The translations under genes and the position numbers were made by a program. A DNA stretch of 64,000 bases from Listeria sp. PSOL-1 (GTDB taxonomy: Bacteria > Bacillota > Bacilli > Lactobacillales > Listeriaceae). Positions 56,990-64,000 of the stretch are shown piece after piece. The stretch spans positions 1,116,001 to 1,180,000 of the forward strand of contig NZ_LR760298.1 of NCBI RefSeq assembly GCF_902806445.1. Reading direction: 5' to 3'. The notes beneath the pieces were generated by a model. The model was not told where the DNA came from, made no database searches, and saw only the letters and a program-made list of their open reading frames with translations. Position 1 is the stretch's first letter; each line of letters begins with the position of its first letter.

Positions 56990-57898
56990 TCACTGGCTTT
57001 CTTTTAAATCAAGCAGCACTTTTTTAAAATCATCTGGAAGCTCTGCTGTAAAGTGTAAATATTCTTTTGTTCGCGGATGTATAAAGCCTAGTTCACTCGC
57101 ATGTAAAAACTGTCCGCTTCCTTTTATCGTGTTTTTAGGTCCATATTTAGGATCCCCAGCAAGCGGATGCCCAATATATTTCAGATGAACGCGAATTTGA
57201 TGTGTCCTTCCAGTATCTAGTTGACATTTAATCAGCGTAAAGCCTGAAAAACGCTCAACAACTTCAAAATGCGTTCTTGCTTCTTTTCCATCTGCTACCA
57301 CTGCCATTTTTTGACGGTCCTCTTTGGCACGACCAATCGGAGCTTCGATCGTCCCTTTTTGATGAGCAATTTCCCCATGTACAAGCGCCAAATAAATTCG
57401 CTCACTTGTTTTATTTTTTAACTGCTCAGCTAGTGCTTCATGTGCTTGATCATTTTTGGCAACCATTAAAAGACCAGATGTGTCTTTATCAATACGATGA
57501 ACAATTCCCGGTCTTTTCACTCCATTAATCCCAGATAAATCCTCGCAATGATAAAGCAACGCGTTCACTAGTGTACCAGACGTATGACCTGCTGAAGGAT
57601 GGACTACCATTCCCGCAGGCTTATTTACAACAAGGACATCGCTATCCTCAAAATAAATATCAAGAGCGATATTCTCCCCCTCAATTAAAAGTTCCTCTGG
57701 CTGGATAAATTGATAATGAATTTCATCATTTAATTGTACTTTATAATTCGCTTTTGTTGTTGCTTGATTTACGAGCACAGCTTCTTTTTTAATCATTGTC
57801 TGTACTTGCGATCTACTAATCTCAAGTTTTTCGGAAAGCACTTTATCAAGCCGGTTTCCAGCAAGTCTTTCATCAATATTAACGATTTGCTTCGTCAT
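56990..57898 (-). CDS. rluD: RluA/RluD family pseudouridine synthase (YlyB)
   Basis: An rRNA pseudouridine synthase of 302 aa with an N-terminal S4 RNA-binding domain (about 12-60) and the catalytic Asp in GIVHRIDKDTSGLLMVAKN (about 131-149); VNKPAGMVVHPSAGH also marks the family. It overlaps the lspA stop (ATGA), the standard lspA-ylyB pair. Which rRNA site it modifies cannot be told from sequence alone. Confidence 0.94.
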   Translation of the reverse strand: MTKQIVNIDERLAGNRLDKVLSEKLEISRSQVQTMIKKEAVLVNQATTKANYKVQLNDEIHYQFIQPEELLIEGENIALDIYFEDSDVLVVNKPAGMVVHPSAGHTSGTLVNALLYHCEDLSGINGVKRPGIVHRIDKDTSGLLMVAKNDQAHEALAEQLKNKTSERIYLALVHGEIAHQKGTIEAPIGRAKEDRQKMAVVADGKEARTHFEVVERFSGFTLIKCQLDTGRTHQIRVHLKYIGHPLAGDPKYGPKNTIKGSGQFLHASELGFIHPRTKEYLHFTAELPDDFKKVLLDLKESQ

Positions 57899-58359
57899 TT
57901 TCCCGTTCCTTTCGCTTTACTATCACTGATAAAAATATAAATCAACAAGAGGACAACACCAATTGAAAGCGCCGTATCAGCTATGTTGAAGATTGGAAAA
58001 TAATAGTGACCAAAAACAGTTGAAATAAAATCAACGACTTCTTGGTGTAATAGCCGGTCAATAAAATTCCCAATCGCTCCACCTAAAACTAATGCAAGAC
58101 TCGTTGAAAAGAGCGGGTGCCCTTTCGCATATTTTTGCATGATATAAATAATAATCATCACAACAATTACTGTAATAACATAAAAAAGCCACATTTTCCC
58201 TTCAAGAATGCTCCAAGCAGCACCGGTATTTCGGTAGCTTGTTAAGTAGAGAAACCCTGGGATCACTGTCACTGAATCACCAATTTGCATATTTGCGACC
58301 ACAAGATATTTAGTAAACTGATCAATAAGCAGCACGAGGACCGTTACAAAATAATACAT
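57895..58359 (-). CDS. lspA: Lipoprotein signal peptidase
   Basis: Signal peptidase II cuts lipoprotein signal peptides after lipid attachment. The protein is 154 aa with four membrane segments. The aspartyl pair is visible in GNFIDRLLH and FNIADTALS, and RNTGAAWSI is conserved. The start ATG 58357-58359 has GAGG 7 bases upstream; GTG and TTG codons just before it are less likely. Confidence 0.96.
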   Translation of the reverse strand: MYYFVTVLVLLIDQFTKYLVVANMQIGDSVTVIPGFLYLTSYRNTGAAWSILEGKMWLFYVITVIVVMIIIYIMQKYAKGHPLFSTSLALVLGGAIGNFIDRLLHQEVVDFISTVFGHYYFPIFNIADTALSIGVVLLLIYIFISDSKAKGTGK

Positions 58360-58385
58360 CAACACACCTCTTCATTCATTTAACT

Positions 58386-58420
58386 AAAAAAAGGCTAATC
58401 CCGCTCCCCGAGAAAAGCCC
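58386..58420 (-). terminator. Terminator after the purine permease
   Basis: On the minus strand GGCT and AGCC flank a GC-rich loop of about 19 bases, followed by TTTTTTT. The stem is short, but the U-tract is strong. Confidence 0.6.
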
Positions 58421-58431
58421 CACGAACTCGA

Positions 58432-59721
58432 CTATATCCATTGTAAAACAAATTGCAGTAAAAATAAAGCGGCAATCACGTACATAACAATCGAAGGCCG
58501 TTTCGTTTTTTTCGTAAATACGCTTAGAATTGGATAAACAATAAAGCCAATTGCAATCCCATCTGCAATACTGTATGAAAAAGGAATCAATACAATAATT
58601 AAAAGCGCAGAAAAAGAATCAGCCAGATCTGTTAAATCCATATCTTTAAACTCAAGTAACATATTCATACCAATAATGACTAAAATCGGTGCAATCGCGC
58701 TATTTGGAATAACTGTTAAAAAAGGCATAAACAATAAGGACGCTAAAAAAAAGCAAGCTGTGATAACAGAAGCAAACCCTGTTTTTGCCCCACTTGCAAA
58801 AAGCGAACCACTTTCAAGCGCAGATACAGTAGGACTTGTTCCAAAAAGCCCAGACAAAAATACAGTAAAAGAACTAACCTGCAAAACCCGTGGCAACTTT
58901 TCTTCTTTTTTCAACTGACGTGTTTGTCCATAAGTCAACCCTACTGTTTCAAAAACGACAACCATTGTCATCGAAAATACGCCTGTCCAAAATGAAATAC
59001 TAGCCATTCCAGAAAAATCCGCTCGCAAAAACACTTCTTTAAATGGCGCTAAACTAAGCGAGCCATGGGTCACTTTTCCATTAACCCCAAATAAATAACC
59101 AACAAAAGTTCCAATCAGAATACTCCACAAAAACATTCCTGGAACTTTACGCATAACAAGGAGCATGGTAATCACAAGCGTAATCATTGTCGCCAAAACC
59201 ATTTTGTCATCCAGTGCACCAAGCGCAAGAAGTGAATGCCCGCCTCGTTCAATTAACTTCCCTTTTTCTAAGCCTAACAAAATTAGGAATAAGCCCAATC
59301 CCACTGTTATCGCTTGTTTCAAAACAAGGGGAATCGCTTCATTTAACAAGCGAGCAAGCGATGTGAAAGCAAGAATCATAAACACACCACCACTAATCGT
59401 AACAGCGGCAAGGGCAACAGGAAAGCTGAGTCCCATGCCTTGAACCAGATTATACGCAAATAAAGCATTAATTCCCATTCCAGGCATTAAAACAAGAGGG
59501 ACATTCGCCCAGATTCCCATAAGCAAACAACCTACCACTGAAATAAAAATCGTAGCAAGTACAGCAGCACGTGCTGGAATCCCAACCTCACTTAAAATAG
59601 AACTATTAACGATAATGATATAAGCCACCGTGAAAAAACCAATCATCCCAGCTAGAAACTCGGTTCGAATCGTTGAATCTTGCTTTCTAATTTGAAAAAC
59701 TTGATCGAGTAATTTACCCAT
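58432..59721 (-). CDS. AzgA/PbuG-type purine permease (NCS2 superfamily)
   Basis: A 429-aa transporter with about 12-13 membrane segments, of the hypoxanthine/guanine/adenine (AzgA, PbuG/PbuO) branch. Marks are FLAGMIGFFTVAYIIIVNSS, PLVLMPGMGINALFAYNLVQ and FETVGLTYGQTRQL. The exact base transported is uncertain. No purine riboswitch is visible upstream; it has a plain promoter at 59788-59816. Confidence 0.88.
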   Translation of the reverse strand: MGKLLDQVFQIRKQDSTIRTEFLAGMIGFFTVAYIIIVNSSILSEVGIPARAAVLATIFISVVGCLLMGIWANVPLVLMPGMGINALFAYNLVQGMGLSFPVALAAVTISGGVFMILAFTSLARLLNEAIPLVLKQAITVGLGLFLILLGLEKGKLIERGGHSLLALGALDDKMVLATMITLVITMLLVMRKVPGMFLWSILIGTFVGYLFGVNGKVTHGSLSLAPFKEVFLRADFSGMASISFWTGVFSMTMVVVFETVGLTYGQTRQLKKEEKLPRVLQVSSFTVFLSGLFGTSPTVSALESGSLFASGAKTGFASVITACFFLASLLFMPFLTVIPNSAIAPILVIIGMNMLLEFKDMDLTDLADSFSALLIIVLIPFSYSIADGIAIGFIVYPILSVFTKKTKRPSIVMYVIAALFLLQFVLQWI

Positions 59722-59787
59722 CTTTTTCCCTCAATATTTAATTATCCCTCTCCCAACCCACAAGAAAATGTCTTGTCACAAGCAGTA

Positions 59788-59816
59788 ATTATAGCAGAAA
59801 AGCCCACTTTCGTAAA
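59788..59816 (-). promoter_or_regulatory. Promoter for the purine permease
   Basis: On the minus strand -35 TTTACG (59811-59816), 17-base spacer, perfect -10 TATAAT (59788-59793). It is divergent from the MATE promoter, the two -10 boxes lying about 56 bases apart. Confidence 0.75.
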
Positions 59817-59827
59817 GTTTATACTAC

Positions 59828-59855
59828 TTACCCAACATATAAAATATGATATAAT
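59828..59855 (+). promoter_or_regulatory. Promoter for the MATE gene
   Basis: A perfect -10 TATAAT at 59850-59855 with a weak -35 TTACCC 16 bases upstream. It leads to a leader of about 20 nt before the TTG start. Confidence 0.65.
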
Positions 59856-59880
59856 TTTGCTAAAGAAAGGGGGAAATGAA

Positions 59881-61233
59881 TTGATCCAACAACAGACCTA
59901 TTTAGCAAAGTGGAAACAATTTTTGCTTATTTTCACACCCATTGTCATTACACAACTGACGCTTTTTTCGATGACATTTTTTGATACGACCATGTCAGGG
60001 CACTACTCTAAAGAAGCCTTAGCTGGTGTTGCGATTGGCAGTTCACTTTGGTCCCCGCTAAATGCAAGTATCTCAGGTTTACTGATGGCGGTTACACCGA
60101 TTATTTCACAATTCATCGGTGCTAAAAAGCTAGATAAAGTGCATCAGACCGTTCAATGTGGTTTTTTGATCGCTTTATTTCTTGCTGCATTTTTTATCGT
60201 TGTTAATACTTTTTTTGTTCCATTTATTTTGGCGCACATGGGGATTAGTGAACGTGTGTTCACCATTTCTCGCCATTTTTTAATTGGAATTTCAATCGGA
60301 TTGCCCGCTTTTTTCCTATCTACTGTGCTTAGATCTTTTATTGATTCACTCGGAATGACACGGATTACAATGCTGATTACTTTGATGACCGTTCCGCTTA
60401 ATATTTTGCTTAATTATTTATTTATCTTTGGGAAGCTTGGTTTTCCTGAACTTGGGGGAGCTGGGAGTGGTTATGCTACGGGTATGACGTATTGGTTTGT
60501 TTTCGCCCTCACAACGGTTTTTATTCAATCAGAAAGATCTCTTCGTTCATTTCATCTGTTTAAACTAGACTTCATCCATTTAAAAAAGCTGAAAGAAATC
60601 ATTAAACTTGGTATTCCTAATGGTTTAACTATTTTATTTGAAACAAGTATTTTTTCCGCAGTAACTATTTTGATCAGCCGTTTTGGTACTGAAACCATTG
60701 CGGCACATCAATCAGCAAATAGTGTTTGTACGTTACTTTACGCTTTTCCGCTTAGTATTGCTAGTAGTTTAACGATTCTTGTTGGCTTTGAAAAAGGAGC
60801 GGGACGTTTAGCAGAAGCACGCTCTTATCGTCATATTGGAATGCTTGCCGCACTTTTCATTGGTACAATAAGCGGTACAATACTTTTTCTACTGCGTCAA
60901 CCCATTTCTTATTTATATACGGATGATCCAGCACTTGCTACTTTAATTATGGCCTTTTTAGTCTATGCTATTTTCTTTCAATTTGCTGATGCCATTCTTT
61001 CTCCCGTTCTTGGTGCTCTTCGTGGTTATAAAGACGTGACCATAACTTCTATTGTTGCCTTTATCGCTTACTGGGTGATTGGACTTCCAATTGGTTATTT
61101 ACTTTCACTTGGAAAATTAGGTCCTTTTGGCTTTTGGATTGGGTTAAGTACAGGTCTATTTATTGCTGCGATATCACTTTCTTTCCGCGTACGCAAAACA
61201 GAGCAAAAAATAAAGAGTTTGGACTATAAATAG
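59881..61233 (+). CDS. MATE family multidrug/Na+ antiporter
   Basis: A 450-aa MATE exporter with about 12 membrane segments in two halves. Family marks include ITQLTLFSMTFFDTTMSGHY (about 20-39), VTPIISQFIGAKKLDKV, and PNGLTILFETSIF in the second half. The start is TTG 59879-59883 region, codon 59881-59883 (IQQQTYLAKWKQF follows), with AAAGAAAGGGGG 7 bases upstream; the frame opens further to 59773, but that would run through the promoter. The substrate is unknown. It is the only plus-strand gene between the purine permease and ctpA. Confidence 0.9.
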   Translation: MIQQQTYLAKWKQFLLIFTPIVITQLTLFSMTFFDTTMSGHYSKEALAGVAIGSSLWSPLNASISGLLMAVTPIISQFIGAKKLDKVHQTVQCGFLIALFLAAFFIVVNTFFVPFILAHMGISERVFTISRHFLIGISIGLPAFFLSTVLRSFIDSLGMTRITMLITLMTVPLNILLNYLFIFGKLGFPELGGAGSGYATGMTYWFVFALTTVFIQSERSLRSFHLFKLDFIHLKKLKEIIKLGIPNGLTILFETSIFSAVTILISRFGTETIAAHQSANSVCTLLYAFPLSIASSLTILVGFEKGAGRLAEARSYRHIGMLAALFIGTISGTILFLLRQPISYLYTDDPALATLIMAFLVYAIFFQFADAILSPVLGALRGYKDVTITSIVAFIAYWVIGLPIGYLLSLGKLGPFGFWIGLSTGLFIAAISLSFRVRKTEQKIKSLDYK

Positions 61234-61234
61234 T

Positions 61235-61320
61235 TTGCCATGTTCAAAATATAGCTTCTACCCTATATTTTTTAAATCGCACATCTATTAATGCCCAAAA
61301 CTCTTTATTTCGCTTATGGT
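61235..61320 (+). repeat. Partial relative of the intergenic repeat, copy D
   Basis: TTTGCCATGTTCAAAATATA at 61234-61253 and the following hairpin and T-run match the left-arm flank of copy B (TTTGTCGTGTTCGAAATGTA from 63073) in about 33 of 42 positions. Near the other end, TTTATTTCGCTTATGG resembles the right arm of copy A (TTTATTTCGTTTATGT). The inner part of the element is missing. Confidence 0.45.
61246..61273. terminator. Terminator between convergent MATE and ctpA
   Basis: AAAATATAG pairs with CTATATTTT over an 8-base loop; the plus strand then has TTT and the minus strand TTTTGAAC. It probably serves both genes. The surrounding 40 bases resemble the end of repeat copy B (63072-63114). 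Confidence 0.7.
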
Positions 61321-61324
61321 CTCT

Positions 61325-62815
61325 TTACTTTTTGACAAGTTCTTTTGCTGCTTTTAATTGTGGATCTTGTTCTTTTAATTGTTTCCGCGTTAACTCAATC
61401 AGTTTATTCGTTGTTTTTCCAGTCATAACGCCTGTAGCTGCTAAATTATTATCCTGCTCAAAGCGCTCGACTGCATAGGCAGTTTCTGCATCATATAAAC
61501 CGTCCTCTTTCCCAACATTGTAATCAAGAGCTTTTAAGAGGATTTCGATTGCTTTTACATCATTGCCAAACGAACCAATCTTAAATGTTTTACTTGCGCT
61601 AGGAATGATTACTTTTGCGTATTCTGGTAAGCTAATCACTTTATCTGGTGTCATTCCTTTTTTATTAATCCATTCTCCATCTGGTGTGAGCCACTTAGCT
61701 ACTGTTAGTTTCAACGTTGAGCCATCATCAAGCTCTTTTGCAGTTTGGACAGTTCCTTTACCGAATGACTTTGTTCCTACCAATTTAACGTTGCCGGACT
61801 CTTTCGCAGCAGCTGCTAAAATTTCAGAAGCGCTAGCACTTCCTCCGTCAACAATCATTGTTGTTGGAACCTTTACCTTATAACCGTCGTTTTCTGTACC
61901 ATTTACTTTAATCGTTGTTTTTTCGTTAGAGCGATTTTCTTCTTGCACAACCGTTGCTCCGTTAGGTAGAAATAGACTTGCAATATTCACTGCTTGGTCT
62001 AATAAACCACCTGGATTGCCACGTAAATCAACAACAAGCCCCTTCATCCCGTCGTTTTCCAACGCTTTAATCGCTGCTAAAAATTCTTTTGACGTATTTT
62101 CAGAGAACGTGCTGATTGTTACATGAGCAATTTTATCTTCTCCCATTTCTTTATAAACCGTTTCAATTGGAATTTCAGCACGTACAATCACTACATCAAA
62201 GGGCTTATCTTCACCTTCTCGTTGGATGGTTAAGGTTACTTTTGAACCTTTTTCTCCGCGAATTTTTTTTGTTGCTTCTGTTGCCGTCTTGCCTTTTAAA
62301 GATTCTCCATCTACGCTTAAAATAACATCTCTTGGCTTAATACCAGCTTTTTCGGCAGGGGAATTTTTAATGGGTGAAACAACCATAATATTTCCATCTT
62401 GTTCTTGAATTTCGGCACCGACACCTTCAAAACTTGATGAAATGGTCTGATTGAAATCACCTGATTCCTTTTTAGACATATAGTCAGAATATGGATCATT
62501 AAGCGACGCGACCATCCCTTTAATTGCTCCATTGATCATCGTAGTAGAATCCGGATTTTGATAGTAGGATTTAGCAATCGCGTCATAAACATTATACAAT
62601 TTGGAAAAATTCTTTCGTTCAGGTATCGAAACCTTTACCTGCTTATCTGCTCCAAGCGAAGTAACGAGCGTTGTTACGAGCGCTGTTACAAAAACAAAAG
62701 CAAAAAGCATCATAATGAAAGGAAATAATTTTATTTTAATGTATCGATTTCCTACTTTTTTAGACTTATCATTATGTTTCTCTTCTTCTGATTCGTGCGG
62801 AGGGTGTTGCTTCAT
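61325..62815 (-). CDS. ctpA: Carboxy-terminal processing protease CtpA (S41 family)
   Basis: A membrane-anchored serine protease, 496 aa. A cytoplasmic charged N-terminus precedes one membrane segment (about 31-54), then a PDZ domain (about 110-200, with SFEGVGAEI and SPAEKAGIKPRDVI), the S41 core with LRGNPGGLLDQAV, catalytic Ser in GGSASASEILAAA and Lys in GTKSFGKGTVQ, and a C-terminal peptidoglycan-binding domain (about 400-460). It is probably involved in envelope protein turnover. The start ATG 62813-62815 is preceded by a TTG codon that is a less likely start. Confidence 0.94.
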   Translation of the reverse strand: MKQHPPHESEEEKHNDKSKKVGNRYIKIKLFPFIMMLFAFVFVTALVTTLVTSLGADKQVKVSIPERKNFSKLYNVYDAIAKSYYQNPDSTTMINGAIKGMVASLNDPYSDYMSKKESGDFNQTISSSFEGVGAEIQEQDGNIMVVSPIKNSPAEKAGIKPRDVILSVDGESLKGKTATEATKKIRGEKGSKVTLTIQREGEDKPFDVVIVRAEIPIETVYKEMGEDKIAHVTISTFSENTSKEFLAAIKALENDGMKGLVVDLRGNPGGLLDQAVNIASLFLPNGATVVQEENRSNEKTTIKVNGTENDGYKVKVPTTMIVDGGSASASEILAAAAKESGNVKLVGTKSFGKGTVQTAKELDDGSTLKLTVAKWLTPDGEWINKKGMTPDKVISLPEYAKVIIPSASKTFKIGSFGNDVKAIEILLKALDYNVGKEDGLYDAETAYAVERFEQDNNLAATGVMTGKTTNKLIELTRKQLKEQDPQLKAAKELVKK

Positions 62816-63135
62816 CAATTGTCACCACTTTCTATATGTAAAAATAGCTCCTTTTATTTACTTGCTAACTTTTTTATTTTACCAGTTTTTCGGGGCGAAT
62901 GGTATTGTTTTTATTCCACTAACAATAAAACAAGTCTGGAGCATACACAAAATAAATCGGCGGCAAGCGCTCATATTTAAAAAGCTTGCCAGACTTCCGG
63001 TTCTCATGTACAGTCGTACGCTCCGCTTCCTTGTTCTGGCAAACTTTTTAAATGCAAACACTTTCGCTCGATTTGTCGTGTTCGAAATGTAGAACCTACG
63101 CTTTATTTTTTAGAAAGTATAGTGCATCAAGTCTT
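62816..63135. other. 320-base gap between copZ and ctpA
   Basis: No gene is seen. It holds repeat copy B (62938-63086), a small hairpin with a T-run pointing to the plus strand (63087-63113), and next to ctpA an AT-rich stretch with a TTGTTTTATT/AATAAAAACAA inverted repeat (62905-62935 region). A ctpA promoter must lie in this stretch, but I see no clear -35/-10 pair apart from a TAAAAT. Confidence 0.7.
62938..63086 (-). repeat. Intergenic palindromic repeat element, copy B
   Basis: Read on the minus strand, the left arm includes ACGACAAATCGAGCGAAAG and the right arm CTTGCCGCCGATTTATTTTG. Both match copy A (the right arm at 25 of 30 positions). Inside, ATTTAAAAAGTTTGCCAGA and TCTGGCAAGCTTTTTAAAT are inverted with one difference over 19 bases, making a long stem with a loop containing a CGTAC/GTAC-type mini-hairpin. 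There is no coding potential. Confidence 0.75.
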
Positions 63136-63342
63136 TTATACGACTTCATATCCAGCGTCTTCTACTGCTTCGATTAATTCTTCTTCGGTGACTTGTTCTT
63201 TGTGATAGATGACTTGAGCTTGTTTTTCTTCAAGAGAAACAATAGCCTCACTTACACCTGTTAAACGAAGAAGCGCCTCTTCTACGCTTTTTTTACAATG
63301 CTCACAGCTCATTCCATCGATGGTTAATACTTTTTTATTCAT
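63136..63342 (-). CDS. copZ: Copper chaperone CopZ
   Basis: A 68-aa heavy-metal-associated domain protein that carries Cu(I). The metal site is GMSCEHC, with Cys13 and Cys16. It lies 42 bases after copA, the usual pairing. The start ATG 63340-63342 has AAAGGAG 9 bases upstream; a TTG two codons earlier is possible. Confidence 0.95.
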   Translation of the reverse strand: MNKKVLTIDGMSCEHCKKSVEEALLRLTGVSEAIVSLEEKQAQVIYHKEQVTEEELIEAVEDAGYEVV

Positions 63343-63384
63343 GTGCAATTTCTCCTTTATTAAAAATTATAATTGTTGGCGGCA

Positions 63385-64000
63385 TTATTCTGACCTAGTA
63401 AAATGATAGCGTTTAAGTCGCAAAGCATTCATAACAACCGAAATAGAGCTAAACGCCATCGCAAGGCCAGCAACCCAAGGGACAAGTAGTCCAAGTGCTG
63501 CAATAGGTATTCCTGCACAATTATAAGCCAGTGCCCAAAAAAAGTTTTGCCGAATATTTCGCATGGTTGCTTTACTTAAAGAGATTGTTTCAGGTACTAA
63601 AGTCAAACGGCTGGAAACAAGTGTTATATCTCCTGTTTCAATGGCAATATCTGTTCCCGTTCCTATACTAATACCAATATCAGCGGTCGCTAAAGCTGGC
63701 GCATCGTTCATTCCATCACCAACAAAAGCTACGACCTCTCCTTGTTGTTTCAGCTTTTCAACAAGTTTACTTTTTTCATTTGGTAACGCTTCAGCGTAAA
63801 AAGCATCGATTCCAAGGGTTTTAGCAATATTTTTGACAACAATTTTTTGATCTCCTGAAGAAAGATATACCTTTATTCCTGCTTGTTGCAGTGCTTTGAT
63901 CGCTGCGCCTGCTTCTTCCCGTACTTCATCTTCTAAAGCAAAAGCTAAAGCAAATTCCCCATCAACGGTCATAGCAACAATGGTTTTTCCTTGCTGCATC
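63385..64000 (-). CDS. copA: Copper-transporting P-type ATPase CopA, C-terminal part
   Basis: The last 205 codons or so of a P1B-type ATPase; the gene continues past the right edge. Visible are the end of the nucleotide-binding domain, the hinge motif FVGDGMNDAPALATADIGI (about 95-113 of the fragment), and the final two membrane segments with PIAALGLLVPWVAGLAMAFS and the MxxSS-type element SSISVVMNALRLK. The metal-binding and DKTGT phosphorylation motifs lie outside the window. Copper as the ion is inferred from the adjacent copZ and the SSxxxxxNALRL end. Confidence 0.93.
   Translation of the reverse strand, partial: MQQGKTIVAMTVDGEFALAFALEDEVREEAGAAIKALQQAGIKVYLSSGDQKIVVKNIAKTLGIDAFYAEALPNEKSKLVEKLKQQGEVVAFVGDGMNDAPALATADIGISIGTGTDIAIETGDITLVSSRLTLVPETISLSKATMRNIRQNFFWALAYNCAGIPIAALGLLVPWVAGLAMAFSSISVVMNALRLKRYHFTRSE

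Noticed and set aside
59722-59880. Purine riboswitch before the AzgA-type permease
   Set aside because: The gap holds two divergent promoters and no paired stems or conserved purine-aptamer core.
62905-62940. TTGTTTTATT/AATAAAAACAA repeat as terminator of copA-copZ
   Set aside because: It lies about 200 bases past the copZ stop, beyond repeat copy B, and has no T-run on the minus strand.

Overview
The window looks like a chromosomal core region of a Listeria-type bacterium: low-GC, non-spore-forming Firmicutes. Gene order and protein lengths match that genus closely (IF3 of 171 aa, RqcH/FbpA of 570 aa, RecG of 682 aa, CopZ of 68 aa). The neighbourhood is also Bacillus-like (yloU-yloV-sda-recG-fapR-plsX-fabDG-acpP-rnc-smc-ftsY-ylxM-ffh), but no spoVM lies between the prkC-rpe-thiN block and rpmB, which fits a non-sporulator. 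I cannot name the species. Nearly every gene is on the minus strand; only rpmB, fbpA/rqcH and a MATE transporter are on the plus strand.

Layout, left to right (transcription mostly runs right to left). 1-66: the start of a DUF1697 gene. 129-1562: rplT-rpmI-infC, with an L20-type attenuated leader and an ATT start for infC. 1563-5785: rplS, trmD-rimM-ylqD, a DUF218 membrane protein, a class I glutamine amidotransferase, and khpA-rpsP. 5915-6617: two unrecognised small membrane/anchored proteins at a spot that looks variable. 6935-8637: ffh-ylxM (SRP). 8747-14033: ftsY-smc-rnc. 14437-18025: acpP-fabG-fabD-plsX-fapR, with a FapR operator. 18197-23874: recG-sdaAA-sdaAB-fakA-yloU. 24142-24330: rpmB. 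24485-35630: a small membrane protein, thiN-rpe-rsgA-prkC-stp-rsmB-fmt-priA-coaBC. 35863-37581: rpoZ-gmk-yicC. 37701-42771: a five-gene LnrJKLMN-like cassette (two-component system plus ABC-2 exporter). 42884-44596: rqcH/fbpA. 44649-56796: the full pyrimidine operon pyrR-P-B-C-carA-carB-K-D-F-E, with a DJ-1/PfpI gene at its tail. 56990-59721: rluD-type synthase, lspA and an AzgA-type purine permease. 59881-61233: MATE. 61325-64000: ctpA, copZ and the 3' part of copA.

The genes cover translation and its quality control (ribosomal proteins, IF3, TrmD, RimM, RsgA, RqcH), protein export (SRP, FtsY, LspA), chromosome maintenance (Smc, RecG, PriA), fatty-acid synthesis under FapR control, serine catabolism, PASTA kinase/phosphatase signalling, UMP synthesis under PyrR attenuation, and copper export.

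Most worth a second look: (1) a family of intergenic palindromic elements with a shared roughly 30-base arm (14175-14365, 35730-35831, 62938-63086, with possible relatives at 61235-61320 and 44601-44636); (2) a 20-bp uninterrupted stem in the rnc leader that could be an RNase III self-cleavage site; (3) rsgA with an apparent CTG start behind a perfect Shine-Dalgarno sequence; (4) a 15-bp palindrome and internal terminator that separate the two-component genes from their ABC exporter. Start sites were refined from ribosome-binding sites and family lengths; no database searches were run.
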